In this document: piece after piece, positions 32,901 to 43,206 of the stretch
Numbering within the stretch: the stretch's first letter is position 1
How the letters are laid out: the number at the start of each line of letters is the position of its first letter
NCBI RefSeq assembly: GCF_029867415.1
Contig: NC_081183.1
Coordinates: forward strand, 50,671,133 to 50,735,132
Source: Vicia villosa
Lineage: Eukaryota; Streptophyta; Magnoliopsida; Fabales; Fabaceae
Length of the DNA: 64,000 nt
Reading direction: 5' to 3'
Program-made: the position numbers and the translations under genes
Notes under the pieces: model-generated
Seen by the model: the letters and a program-made list of their open reading frames with translations, nothing else
What the model was told of the DNA's origin: nothing
Databases searched by the model: none

Positions 32901-33848
32901 GTGGATGATATTATGTTTGGTGGGATGTCAGACAAGATGATTAGACATTTTGTTGATCAGATGCAATCAGAATTTGAAACGAGTCTAGTTGGAGAATTAA
33001 CTTACTTTCTTGGGTTGCAAGTTAAACAGATGGAAGACTCAATCTTTCTCTCTCAGAGCAAGTATGCCAAAAACATTGTCAAAAAATTTGGGATGGAAAT
33101 TTCTAGTCACAAAAGAACACCTGCACCTACTCATTTAAAATTGTCCAAAGATGAAAAGGGAACTAATGTTGATCAAAGTTTGTATAGAAGCATGATAGGA
33201 AGTCTGCTGTATCTCACAGCCAGTAGGCCTGATATTGCTTTTGCTGTTGGGGTGTGTGCTAGATATCAAGCAGAACCCAAGATCAGTCACATAAATCAAG
33301 TCAAGAGGATTCTGAAATATGTGAATGGTACTTGTGAGTATGGTATGCTCTACTCTCATGGGTGTGAACCAATTCTCACTGGATATTGTGATGCAGATTG
33401 GGCTGGAAGTGCTGATGACAGAAAAAGTACGTCAGGAGGATGTTTCTTCTTGGGGAATAACCTTATCTCATGGTTCAGCAAGAAACAAAATTGTGTATCC
33501 CTATCCACTGCAGAGGCAGAATACATTGCAGCAGGAAGTAGTTGTTCTCAGCTTGTTTGGATGAAACAAATGTTAACAGAATATAATGTCACACAAGATG
33601 TCATGACATTATATTGTGACAACCTAAGTGCCATTAATATTTCAAAGAATCCTATCCAGCATAGTAGGACCAAGCACATTGATATTAGGCATCACTTCAT
33701 AAGAGATCTTGTTGAAGATAAAGTAATTGCCTTGGAACATGTTGCTACTAACCTTCAACTGGCTGATATTTTCACAAAAGCTTTGGATGCTAATCAATTT
33801 GAAAATTTGAGAAGTAAGCTAGGTATTTGTCTTTGTGAGGAATTATAG
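29919..33848 (+). CDS. Copia gag C-terminus plus pol (protease, integrase, RT, RNase H), ending at a readthrough-context TAG
   Basis: An ORF of 1309 codons. Two CCHC knuckles are visible, [14 protein letters not shown] (residues 43-56) and [14 protein letters not shown] (from residue 244). The protease DSGCSRHM starts near residue 307. The integrase part includes a GAG-pre-type [12 protein letters not shown] segment, HMDLMGPM and DDYSRYTW. The RT catalytic YVDD is at about residue 994, and RNase H has [15 protein letters not shown] (about 1157) and ADIFTKAL. Integrase before RT is the copia order. The first 57 or so codons belong to gag. The ORF ends at TAG (33846-33848), followed by CAATTA, and the frame stays open afterwards. 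Confidence 0.92.
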   Translation: MRRMDQKPRPNVKNISSDTSRSYDSSRRVKPEEKYNHSKGIQCHGCEGYGHIRAECPTYLKKQKKGLSVSWSDEDSESDFEEESAKHVTALTGVCNSDEDSSEDDLTFEELAASYRKLCIRSAEVCQQGEKQKKYIVQLEADNKGLIKTISELNNEITMLKSKLDQMSKSVKMLNSGSDMLEEILQIGKSSGDMSGIGFVGAKKHPQDGSSAKPEPEMLNPMSKHVTQHQDKSKMKRKFQRWRCHYCGRFGHIKPFCFRLYGYPDQAPYYRPKQIMPIKKQQWIPKNMALIAHTSLRVSTKEDWYFDSGCSRHMTGIKNLLVDIKNHSTSYVTFGDGAKGEIKGVGKLDCSGVPNLEGVLLVKGLTANLISISQLCDQGYQVNLTKAECVVTNEGKEVVMRGVRSKDNCYLWVSHESSYSTVCSKEEEAKLWHQRLGHLHLRGMKRIISMEAVRGIPKLQIDEGRICGECQVGKQTRMSHPKVRHLTTSRVLELLHMDLMGPMQMESLGGKKYAYVVVDDYSRYTWINFIREKSDVFDVFKDLCQRIQREKENDVVRIRSDHGKEFENQKFADFCSSEGIHHEFSSPITPQQNGVVERKNRTIQESARAMIHAKKLPIYFWAEAMNTACYVHNRVTLRKGTSTTLYEIWKGRKPTVKYFHVFGSKCYILADRDHRRKMDSKSDEGIFLGYSTNSRAYRVFNSRTRIIMESINVVVDDVHKQADVTDDVGTFWEPAAEGSKKEDDCSPTVTEAEAEPSNKGPSIRVQKDHPSELIIGDPNSGVVTRSREQVSNSCFVSKIEPKNVKEALTDEFWINAMQEELGQFERNEVWELVPRPKGTNVIGTKWVYKNKSDELGTIIRNKARLVAQGYTQVEGIDFDETFAPVARLESIRLLLGVACILKFKLHQMDVKSAFLNGYLSEEVYVEQPKGFADPNHPDHVYKLRKTLYGLKQAPRAWYERLTEFLTSNGYRKGGIDKTLFVKDEGGKILIAQIYVDDIMFGGMSDKMIRHFVDQMQSEFETSLVGELTYFLGLQVKQMEDSIFLSQSKYAKNIVKKFGMEISSHKRTPAPTHLKLSKDEKGTNVDQSLYRSMIGSLLYLTASRPDIAFAVGVCARYQAEPKISHINQVKRILKYVNGTCEYGMLYSHGCEPILTGYCDADWAGSADDRKSTSGGCFFLGNNLISWFSKKQNCVSLSTAEAEYIAAGSSCSQLVWMKQMLTEYNVTQDVMTLYCDNLSAINISKNPIQHSRTKHIDIRHHFIRDLVEDKVIALEHVATNLQLADIFTKALDANQFENLRSKLGICLCEEL

Positions 33849-33854
33849 CAATTA
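33846..33854 (+). promoter_or_regulatory. Leaky stop context TAG-CAA-TTA
   Basis: The sequence fits the TMV-type readthrough consensus TAG-CAR-YYA exactly. Stop suppression is reported for soybean SIRE1 to express its envelope-like protein. The downstream frame is the same as pol and is open. Confidence 0.75.
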
Positions 33855-35990
33855 ACCGTTTGTGGGGCCAATAGTATTCTATTCTCCAAATATTTGTTAT
33901 CATTGCATATTAAAGTGTATTTTCCCCCTCACTTTCACTCCTTCCAAACGGTCCCTATTCCCACGAATCCTATTTTCTGCATTCACTCTACCTCACCGAT
34001 TTTCTGCATTCACAAACCCTTCCCCATCGTTTCATTCCTTCTCAGCATGTCTCAGATTTCTCCTTCAAAGAAGACGACTTCCCGCTCTGAAACAGTATCC
34101 GATTCTAGGGCACCAAATATGGTGAGTAATCAGGATGTTGTGATGGATGTTGTGCCCTTGAACACGGTTCCGGCTACTGATCCTGTTAGTAGTATACCAA
34201 GAAAGATGCATGCACGAAAATCGACTGGTGGGTCCGTTCCAGAAACTTTTTCTGCTAGGGATAAAGAGGGTTCTGCATATGTCCACAATGCGATCGCAGG
34301 TCTTGTCACGAGGATCTTGAATGAAGGTCACAAGGTAGAAGGAATATTTTTTCCTTTAGCCCAAGCTTCTGCTCCTGAGAACAGCAAAGACGATCAAGTT
34401 GATGCTAGCAAAGATCATGTTGATGTTGAGACATCTGAAGCTAACAATGTTGAGACTTCTGATGCTAAAGATGTTGAAACATCTGGAGCTAAAGATGCTG
34501 AGATTCTTGAAACAGAGAAAGCTGAAGAGGTCACTGCTACTTCTCCTAAAGAGAAGCTTACTCGCCCTATTGACAGTGTAAATGATATGGTGGATCTGGA
34601 TAATCTGGATGATCCTATTGACATTGTTGATGATGAACTCATCTCTAGCATCTCTCATAGAGTCAAGACTCGAAAGGGAAAGCAGGTTGGTGATCAACAT
34701 CTTTCCAAAACTAAAGTTGCTCCTCAAAAGAATGTCACCAAAGAGAAGATCAAGAAGGTCCTTACTGAACCTTCAAAAACTGGGAGCAAGGTTGTTGTGA
34801 AGAAGAGGAAAGAAAGAAGTGTTTCTGACTCAGAAGACAATGTCTTAAGTGATGTCCCTGACATCCCTTCAAAGAAAAAGCATGCTGTCACCAAAGCCTC
34901 CACAAATGTTCCTGATATTCCCTTGGACAACATTTATCTGCACTATGCTTCAAATGCTATCCAGTGGAAGTATGTTTATCAGAGACGACTGGCTCTGGAA
35001 AGAGAGCTTGCAAATGATGCTCTGGAATGTCAAGAAGTCATGAAGCTCATCAAATCTGCAGGTTTGCTAAAAACTGTTACTCATTTTTCTAAATGCTATG
35101 AAATGCTTGTGAAGGAGTTTATAGTAAATTTGTCTCAAGATTGTGCTGATGGGAAAGCTGAGGATTTTCATAAGGTGTATGTTAGAAGAAAATGTATAGA
35201 TTTCTCCCCAACTGTTGTCAACCTCTATCTAGGTAGGGATAATGAGGCTCAACCTGAGCTTTAAGTGACTGACAATGAGGTGTGCAAAGTTATCACTGGT
35301 GGTAAGGTTAAGAAATGGCCCATAAAGAGTAAATTGTCTGCTAGTCTTCTTAATGTCAGGTATGCTTTGTTGCACAAAATTGGTGCTGCTAACTGGGTGC
35401 CTACCAATCACACTTCTACCATTGCTGTTGGCCTAGGTAGATTCATATATGCTGTGGGAACCAAGACAACGTTTGATTATGGAACTTACATATTTGATCA
35501 AACTATGAGGCATGTTGGTACCTCTGCTACCAAGCTACCCATTGCTTTTCCATCCCTGATATGTGGGATAATCCTCAAGCAATTCCCTGGAATTCTGAAA
35601 GCTAAAGACTCTGTGTGTAAGAGGGAGAGTGCTTTGTCCTTCCACTATAAGCTGCTCCAAAGGTCAGATGACATAACATCTGCTGGGACATCACAAACCA
35701 GCAAATCTCTGAACAAATCCTCTCTTATTGCTGAGCTGAAAGAGACTTGTAAAGAGTTGGACAATAGGAAGATGAAGCTTGAAAAGCTCATTCAAAGACT
35801 TGAGCAGTCTGCAAATGATGATCATGCTGGTGGAAGTGATGGTGAAACTAATGATGAAGAAAATGGTGCTGATAGTGGTGATGATGAAGAGGCTGAGGAT
35901 AGTGAGGGTGCTGAAGAGACTGGGAGTAGTGATACTGGTGAAGAGACTGGTGCCTCTAGTGATGAAGAGACTGGTGGATCTGACAATTAG
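33849..35990 (+). pseudogene. Copia envelope-like ORF (readthrough product), broken by one internal stop
   Basis: Continuing the pol frame past its TAG, the sequence is open to TAA at 35262-35264, then open again in the same frame to 35988-35990 (about 713 codons in all). It encodes an S/T-rich N-terminal part, a V/D/E/T-rich repeat region (AKDVETSGAKDAE, about 34400-34530), basic K/R-rich stretches, a more globular segment (about 34920-35660), a coiled-coil-like stretch (ELKETCKELDNRKMKLEKL), and a G/D/E-rich acidic tail. This layout is that of envelope-like ORFs of SIRE elements. The internal TAA is most simply a mutation. Membrane function is unproven. Confidence 0.8.
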
Positions 35991-36327
35991 CCCTACTTCA
36001 TTTATGCTGTTTTCTCTTTTAACTGCCTTGGTGTTTCTCTTTTTGTACTTTTGTTTTGGTTTGGCTTCCTTTTGTGGCTAAAAAGGGGGAGTAATGGATA
36101 TTTTCTGGTTTCTGGTCTCTTTGGCAATGGATATTGGTATTCAGTAACAGATGTTTAAATAGCTGTTTTCTGGTTTTTCTGGTGATTAAACAAGCTGGTT
36201 GTTGTTTCCCTTTTGCTACAGAATTTATTTTTCTGTATTCTTGGTGTTGTGATCTGCTGCTTGTGCTCTGATATTATATGGTTACATCTATTCTTGTTTT
36301 TGCCAAAAATTTGCCAAAGGGGGAGTT
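35991..36327 (+). other. Copia 3' untranslated region with two PPT-like tracts
   Basis: AAAAAGGGGGAGT occurs at 36080-36092. CCAAAGGGGGAGTT (36314-36327) abuts the 3' LTR and is the likely priming PPT. No further gene is supported in this stretch. Confidence 0.8.
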
Positions 36328-37303
36328 TGTAGATGTTGTTGATTGGCTGTAATTTTTGGTAAAACTCATTGTGATATTATCATGTCAAAACTGATGTCAT
36401 GACATGCATTCTACTGTAGTGAAGTCTTTATTTGTGCAGGCCTTTTCCTGATGTCAAGGCCGATGTCATGACATCCGTAGCTGTTACATCTTATTCTGTT
36501 ACTAATTCTGTTTGTGTGATCTGTTAAGATCCTATGCGCCTTACTTGGAAATATTGGACTGCGCCTTACTTGGAAATATTAGATTATGATCTGGTTGTTC
36601 TTTTCAAGGACGTCTTTAATTGCTCTTATTTTGGTTCCTTGATTTGTGGAAATTAGTTTAATTAGGTTAAAGACTAATTTGGATCCAAGGCCCAGCTGCT
36701 GCGTTTTGAAGGCTATATATATTATGAAGAAGCTGCAGCCCGTGTACAGTTTTTGAAGAGAAGTTTTAAGAGGTTTTCGTTATTAGGGTTTTTAAGTTCT
36801 AGCTTTCTTGTGAGCCAAACAATCATCATGATGATTGTCTTGGTTTAGGTGTTTTTTTTGTTTGAGTTGTAAGAGGTACTTGAAGCTTTTAAGCAAGAGT
36901 ATCATTGTACTTGATTGAAGCTTTTAAGCAAAATCAAGTTGTGTCCTTGAAGTGTGTCTTCTGTTCATATTGGTTGTGGGTTATTCATCACTGCTGTGAT
37001 TGAGGGGGAGCGAGTAGGATCTCTGATCTAAGTAGTATTAGATTGAAGTTGCATTGGGTAGATATTAAGTGAAAGGTGTAGTCTTGATGTGTATTACTCT
37101 GAATTGATACTACTTATAGTGGACTTCCTCCCTGGCTTGGTAGCCCCCAGACGTAGGTGTGTTTGCACCGAACTGGGTTAACAAATCACTCGTGTTATTT
37201 GTTATTAGTCTGTTTTCTATTCTTGTTCACTATTATAAAATTGTTCAGATAGGTAGTGTCGTGACATCCTTTTCGACATCACATATCTGATTCCAGAATT
37301 TCA
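36328..37303 (+). repeat. Copia 3' LTR
   Basis: A 976-bp LTR matching the split 5' LTR. It is followed by the AGCAT duplicate and the rest of Ogre ORF1. Confidence 0.95.
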
Positions 37304-37308
37304 AGCAT

Positions 37309-38768
37309 CTTCTGTACAAGATCCTTCCAATTTTAGGAAAAGCCATGGAAAGCTTTTGCCTATCCTGAACACTCATGTTGATTAAGGATTTCTCAAAACT
37401 CTGGTTCAGTTTTATGATCCCGTCTACCGGTGTTTTACCTTTCCAGACTACCAGTTGGTACCGACCTTGGAAGAATATGCCAATCTTTTGGGTATTCCTG
37501 TGTCTGACAAAATACCCTTCAATGGTTTGGAAGCCATTCCTAAGTCACACGTCATTGCAGCAAGTATCCACTTGAAGAAATCTGAAGTAGAGAGTAATTG
37601 GACTACCAAAGGAAACCTCCCGGGTTTAACTTCACACTTCCTAATGAAGAAAGCCTTTGACTTCATCGAAACTGGTAGCATGATAGCTTTTGAAGCCATA
37701 CTAGCCTTGCTCATCTATGGGTTGGTTCTGTTTCCCAATGTCAACGACTTTGTTGATATCAACGCCATAAAAATCTTTCTGATTGGAAATCCTGTTCCGA
37801 CTTTGCTGGGTGACATGTATTTCTCTGTTCATCATAGGAATCGCCAAGGCGGTGGAGTCATTGTATGTTGTGCACCATTGTTGTTCAAATGGATTGTTTC
37901 ACACTTACCTGAGTCTCCTATTTTCACGGAAAACCGAGAAGGTTTGTGTTGGCCTCGAAGACTTATGTCTCTTACTAATAATGATATTCATTGGTATACC
38001 TTGGCTCGATGTGGTACAGAAACCATTGATAGTTGTGGAGAGTTCGCCAACGTACCCCTCATTGGTACACAAGGAGGAATTAATTACAATCCGGTCTTAG
38101 CCCGACGACAACTCGGGTATGCAAATTCAGCTAAACCTGTTGGTCTCGCAGTAGAAAGCTACTTCTATCAAGAAGGAGAAGATCCTCAAAGGTTGAAAAC
38201 AAGAATGGTGAGAGCTTGGTACGACGTCCGATGGAAAGAAAAGGGTGAGGAAAGGAATTGCATTGCTACGGACGCCTACACCTGCTGGGTAAAGAAAAGA
38301 GCAAAGGAGTTTCAAATGCCTTACGCTTATGAAAAACCCATGTTTCCTGTGGTATCTCGACTACCCAACATTCCCATTCCTACTATGGAGGAATACCAAG
38401 ACACTTTAGCCAAGATAAGGTTAGAGAAAGATGCTTAGGAGGACAAGTTTCGTAAGACCGATGTGGAAAACAGAAGGTTGAAGAAACGAGTGAAAGATCA
38501 CGAAGAAACCCTCTACTGTCAAGATGGATGGCTCATGAGTAAAGATGAGAAGATCCATCAGAAAGACGCTGCAATCAAGAGGTACATCAAAGAAAGCAAG
38601 AAAAAGCTTGAAGGCTCAACAAGCAACGCTCCAACTCCTGACGATTGGAAGAATGTTGTTGACAAGCTAAGGACCGAAAAAGCTGAGTTGAAAGCTTACT
38701 ATGGGAAAGAAATCATGAAGCTCAAGCTGCACAACGCATTTGGTTCTTCATCTGATGAGGATGCTTAG
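37309..38768 (+). pseudogene. Ogre ORF1 (extra ORF upstream of gag), main part, with two in-frame stops
   Basis: Together with 16391-16466 this forms one frame ending at TAG 38766-38768. It has in-frame stops at 37383-37385 (TAA) and 38436-38438 (TAG). It contains the segment found in Ogre ORF1 and related plant proteins (LVPTLEEYANLLGIPV, FIYGLVLFPN-like hydrophobic run, WPRRLMSLTNNDIHWY). The K/E-rich C-terminus (VENRRLKKRVKDHEETL to KLRTEKAELKAYYGKE) looks like a coiled coil. It precedes gag by 23 bp in a different frame. The function of Ogre ORF1 is unknown. The DUF7745-like assignment is from memory of the family and needs a domain search. Confidence 0.75.
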
Positions 38769-38791
38769 AATTATGATCAAGCAAAAGAAGA

Positions 38792-41700
38792 GTGATGGAA
38801 AGCTCTGAACAAGAGAATATTGAGCTCCGTGGTACAGTTGCCACCCTTCAAGAAAAGTTGGAAAGTCTCACTACTCTGGTTGACTCCTTAATGGCCGCGC
38901 AGAATCAGCCGCCTCCACCCAACAGTCAAGCAACAGTGACATCTGAAGTCACTACTCCAGTCTCTACAGTTGCATTCAGCATTCCATCTTTCTCCATGGC
39001 AGAAGGTTGGAGCACGCCTTTCAGCTTCGGTGCAGGTTTCCGCCATAATTTCTCTGGGATTCCAACATCCACAACTGAAGTGCCTGCCACACAAAATTCA
39101 ATGTTCACTCCAAATCAGGGGGTAGCCTTTTCTCAAATCACTATGGCGCTTTCTCAGCCCACTATGACGGTTCCTACTCCTATGGTTCACACTGTTCCTT
39201 ACGGAGACAATGAGATTTATCATGATCAAGGTGATAGCACAAACCAGCGAAGCCTCGTGGAAGATCTCCAAGAGAAATTCAACAAGATTCAGCTGGAATT
39301 CAAAGCTATTCGTGGGAAAGACTTGTTCGGGAAAAATGCCCAGGAACTCTGCCTAGTTCCCAGTGTACAGATACCAGATAAACTCAAGGTCCCTGACTTT
39401 GAGAAGTACAAAGGTAGTTCTTGTCCACAAAGTCATCTTGTGATGTATGCCAGGAAGATGTCTACTTATGCAGATAATCATCAGTTGCTTATCCACTACT
39501 TTCAAGACAGTTTGACTGGTGCCGCACTGAAGTGGTACACAGGATTGGATAGCAATAATATTCGTACTTTCAATGACCTAGGCGAGGCCTTTGTCCGACA
39601 ATACAAATACAACTCGGATATGGCTCCAGACAGAGATCAGCTCCGATCCATGGCTCAAAAAGACCATGAAGCTTTCAAAGAGTATGCCCAACGATGGAGA
39701 GAAACTGCTGCTCAGATTAGTCCACCGTTAAAAGAGAAAGAGATGACAAAGATCTTCTTGAATACTCTGGGTCCGTTTTAATATGAACGAATGATTGCTA
39801 GTGCTCCAAGTGATTTCACCGAAATGGTAAACATGGGGATGCGTCTAGAAGAAGGAGTTCGAATGGGACGTTTGACTAAAGAAGGTGGATCTTCAGGCGG
39901 AACCAAAAAGTTCGGAAGTGGTTTCCAAAAGAAGAAAGAACAAAGTGTTGACATGGTATCCCAAGGGAAGCCAAGGGGAAATGTCAATCGTCAACAACAG
40001 ATAGCTGCTATCGCGCCAGCCGTTAATGCAGCACCAAATCCGGGATTTACCCCGCAGTTTCAACGACAACAACCTCGACAACAGGCTCAACAACTCAACA
40101 ACAATCAGAACCGTGTGCAAAGAGCTCCACAGTTCGATCCGATTCCGATGACCTACACAAAATTGTACCCTGCTTTGGTTGAAAGAGGTCTTGTTCAAAC
40201 TAAAGCACCACCACCAATACCTGAGAAACTACCATGGTGGTACAAAGCTGAGGTCTCATGCCCTTATCATCAAGGAGCACCTGGCCATGATCTTGAGCAT
40301 TGCATAGCTTTGAAATATGAAGTTCAGAGATTGGTAAGATCTAATCTTCTCTCCTTCAGAAATTTGAATCCTAATGTGCAAGCAAATCCGTTGTCCAATC
40401 ATGGAGGGCATGCTGTAAACCTGGTGCAAGGAGGCCCTGGCCAATACCGGATCCACGACATAAACTTTTCAAGAGCAGATTTGGTACAAATGCACGTTAC
40501 TCTCTGTCAAAGGCAGGATTTTCGCCAACATCACTATGGTTCCTGCAGAGTATGTTGCATAGATCCTCATGGATGTTCGACTGTGAGAAGAGATCTTCAA
40601 GTTTTGCTAGATAATGATACTATCCGGATTTACAGAAATATGAATGAAGGTGAAGTTAACATGATAGGATGTTATTCGCATGAGCTTTTAGTCTCAAATA
40701 TCAACTCGGAAATGCCTAAAGTTAACATCATCGTTCCTCATTTCAACATGCCTGAGCGCATAGAAGTTACTTACAACAAGCCAAGGGTTCCTATTGCTCC
40801 TTTGATCATTTGCCTACCTGGACCTGTTCCTTATGACTCTGACAAGGCAGTTCCCTACAACTACAATGCAACAATGATAAAGAATGAACAAGAAGTTCCC
40901 TTACCTACTCTTTCATCTGTCGTGAACATCGCCGATGTGAGTCGAGTAACAAGAAGTGGACGTGTGTACACTCCGCTACCTCCAAAGCAGCCTGTTGCTC
41001 CTGCAACCGGGCCAAATCCTGTTGATACACCAGTAGGGAATCCTGTGGAAATTCTTGTCAGTAATACAAGCACTGATGTTGGTCAATCTAGTGGAAATAA
41101 TGTCAATCCTGACTTTGATGAAATCTTGAAACTTATTAAAAGAAGCGAATACAAGATTGTGGATCAGCTTATGCAGACTCCTTCAAAGATCTCAATACTT
41201 TCATTGCTTTTAAACTCTGAAGCTCATAGGGAGGCCCTGATGAGAGTTTTGGATCAAGCTTTTGTAGATCATGATGTGACTGTTGACCATTTTGATGGGA
41301 TAATAGCCAACATAACAGCTTGCAACAATTTAAGCTTCTGTGATGAAGAACTTCCCGAGGAAGGAAGAAATCACAATCTTTCTCTACACATTTCTATGAA
41401 TTGTCAGTCAGACTCTTTGTCCAACGTGCTGGTAGACACTGGATCTTCCTTGAATGTGATGCCAAAGACGACTCTTGCTCGCCTGTCTTACCAAGGAATG
41501 CCTATGAAGTTCAGTGGTGTAGTAGTCAAAGCATTTGATGGATCGCGAAAATCTGTTATCTGCGAAGTCAACCTTCCCATGACAATTGGTCCACATACAT
41601 TTCAAATTATCTTCCAGGTCATGGACATTCAAGCTGCTTATAGCTGTCTGTTAGGACGACCATGGATCCATGAAGCAGGGGCAGTAACTTCTACGCTCCA

Positions 41701-42853
41701 TCAAAAGTTGAAATTTGTAACAAATGGAAAATTGGTAACAATAAGTGGGGAGCAAGCCTTGATGGTGAGCCATTTATCCAATTTCTCTTTCATTACTGCT
41801 GATAACGAAGAAGGAACGCAGTTCCAAGGTCTCTCTTTAGAAGACGAATCTTCCAAGAAGAAAGCATCAATCTCTTCATACAAAGATGCAGTAAAGGTAG
41901 TAAAAGATGGTACTACCACTGGCTGGGGGCAAGTTGTGATCCCTACCAAGAATGAAACCAGAGCAGGACTCGGATGTTCGCCGATGTTCTCAAACTGCAC
42001 CAAGAAGGATGAAACACTTCGTCCGATCAAAGAAACGTTCCATAGTGGAGGTTTCCTTAATCCAATTCCTCAAGAGGTTAATGTCCTTATTGAAGAATGT
42101 ATCGAAGAAGGTCTACCTGATCCTGAAGAAGAATGGAAATGTTATCTCAATGACTCGGGATACATATCTCAGGAAGAACAGTATGCACCGTTATGTCCTC
42201 CTTCAGAGAAAACCAGAGGCAAAGTTAAAACAATTGCTAAAGAAACTCCGCCTGTTCCTGCAGAGGTTTGGGACACCTTGGGACAACCAAGTGGAAAATT
42301 TGATTATATGGTGAAATATTCTGCACCTGAAAGTTACAAGACTTCGATTGAGGACATCCAACCAACTGGATGGGGAGATCCCTTTGAATATGACAGTCAA
42401 CCAGAAGAGGCTTATAAACGCTCTCAATTTTCACAGCAACCAGAAATTACTTAAGATTTCAGGTTCAACGCATCTACAAAGATTGATAATCCTGAAGATG
42501 ATTATTATCACATAAATGCCATTTTTGAAGATAATGGGGAAGATGGCCCCGCAGTTGACTTGGAAAGTGTCTCTGATAACGAGTCTCTCCATCCTGAAGA
42601 TTGGGAATTACATCATGAAGATCCTGAAGATTGTGACTCATCTTATGCTATTCAAGAAGCAGAGGAAGACCGTCTCAGTTCTACAAAGAACAAGGTTGAC
42701 AAACCAGGACCTTCAAATCCTGCTCGACCAGCGATCAATGTCATCACTGAAGATGATTCTGAAGGAAAGTTTCCTGAATACATAATACACAGAGGGGTTC
42801 GTTGCTACTGGAAAGCTGTCGACATTCCGAATGTTGTTCACCGCTCAAAGTAA
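38792..42853 (+). pseudogene. Ogre gag-protease polyprotein with two in-frame stops
   Basis: One frame runs from ATG 38792 to TAA 42851-42853, interrupted by TAA at 39779-39781 and 42452-42454. The retrotransposon gag domain lies at about 39470-39900 (LTGAALKWYTGL, FNDLGEAFVRQY). It is followed by a Q/N/R-rich segment and a Cys/His motif (CPYHQGAPGHDLEHC, about 40259). A spacer leads to an aspartic protease with DTGSSLNVMP near 41436 and a LLGRPWIHEAGAV motif. The segment after 42454 is acidic and D/E-rich. In Ogre elements this ORF is joined to RT by splicing, and a plausible intron begins at 42850. Confidence 0.85.
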
Positions 42854-43206
42854 TCACCTCGTTGTTATTTTGACCTCCTGCCTAGCCCAAAGCAGAGAGA
42901 TGTTTTATAGGGCTTTGCTTTTAAATTTCTGTCTTGCCCAAATAACTTTGTGTATAGGGCTTTGTTTTAAAAGTTTCCCTCTCTGTCATGCCCAAGGCAA
43001 ATGAGTTTGTGTTTAGGGCTTTGTTTCAAAAATGAATCATAAATAAAGTGTCATTTTGAATTCCCTACACTATGTGTTTTATTTTTTTGCTTTTTTCTGG
43101 AAATGGTAATCCTAAAAAACCCAAAAAAAAACTTTTCAAAAAAAAAAATCTGCATACACTCTTGCATTCATAAATTTTCTGAAATGGATATAAATCATAT
43201 GTGTAG
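42850..43206 (+). other. Putative Ogre pro-RT intron
   Basis: It begins GTAATC at 42850 and ends at a TGTGTAG acceptor (43206). It is 357 bp long, so removing it keeps the gag-pro and RT frames in phase and removes the TAA at 42851-42853. Splicing between these ORFs is known for Ogre elements. Inside are three degenerate units of about 51-54 bp starting GCCCAA at 42885, 42936 and 42990, each with TAGGGCTTTG. The exact sites are inference. Confidence 0.5.

Larger units (their letters stand above)
16467..37303 (+). mobile_element. SIRE/Maximus-type Ty1/copia retrotransposon, itself interrupted by Athila B
   Basis: The LTRs begin TGTAGATG and end AATTTCA, and a perfect 5-bp duplication AGCAT flanks them (16462-16466 and 37304-37308). 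The left LTR is split by Athila B into 16467-16931 and 28615-29124 (975 bp together). The right LTR is 36328-37303 (976 bp). They differ by about five substitutions and one T-run indel. Inside are a Met-type PBS, gag, a copia-order pol (PR-INT-RT-RH) and an in-frame envelope-like ORF beyond a TAG, the hallmark of the SIRE lineage. Confidence 0.94.
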
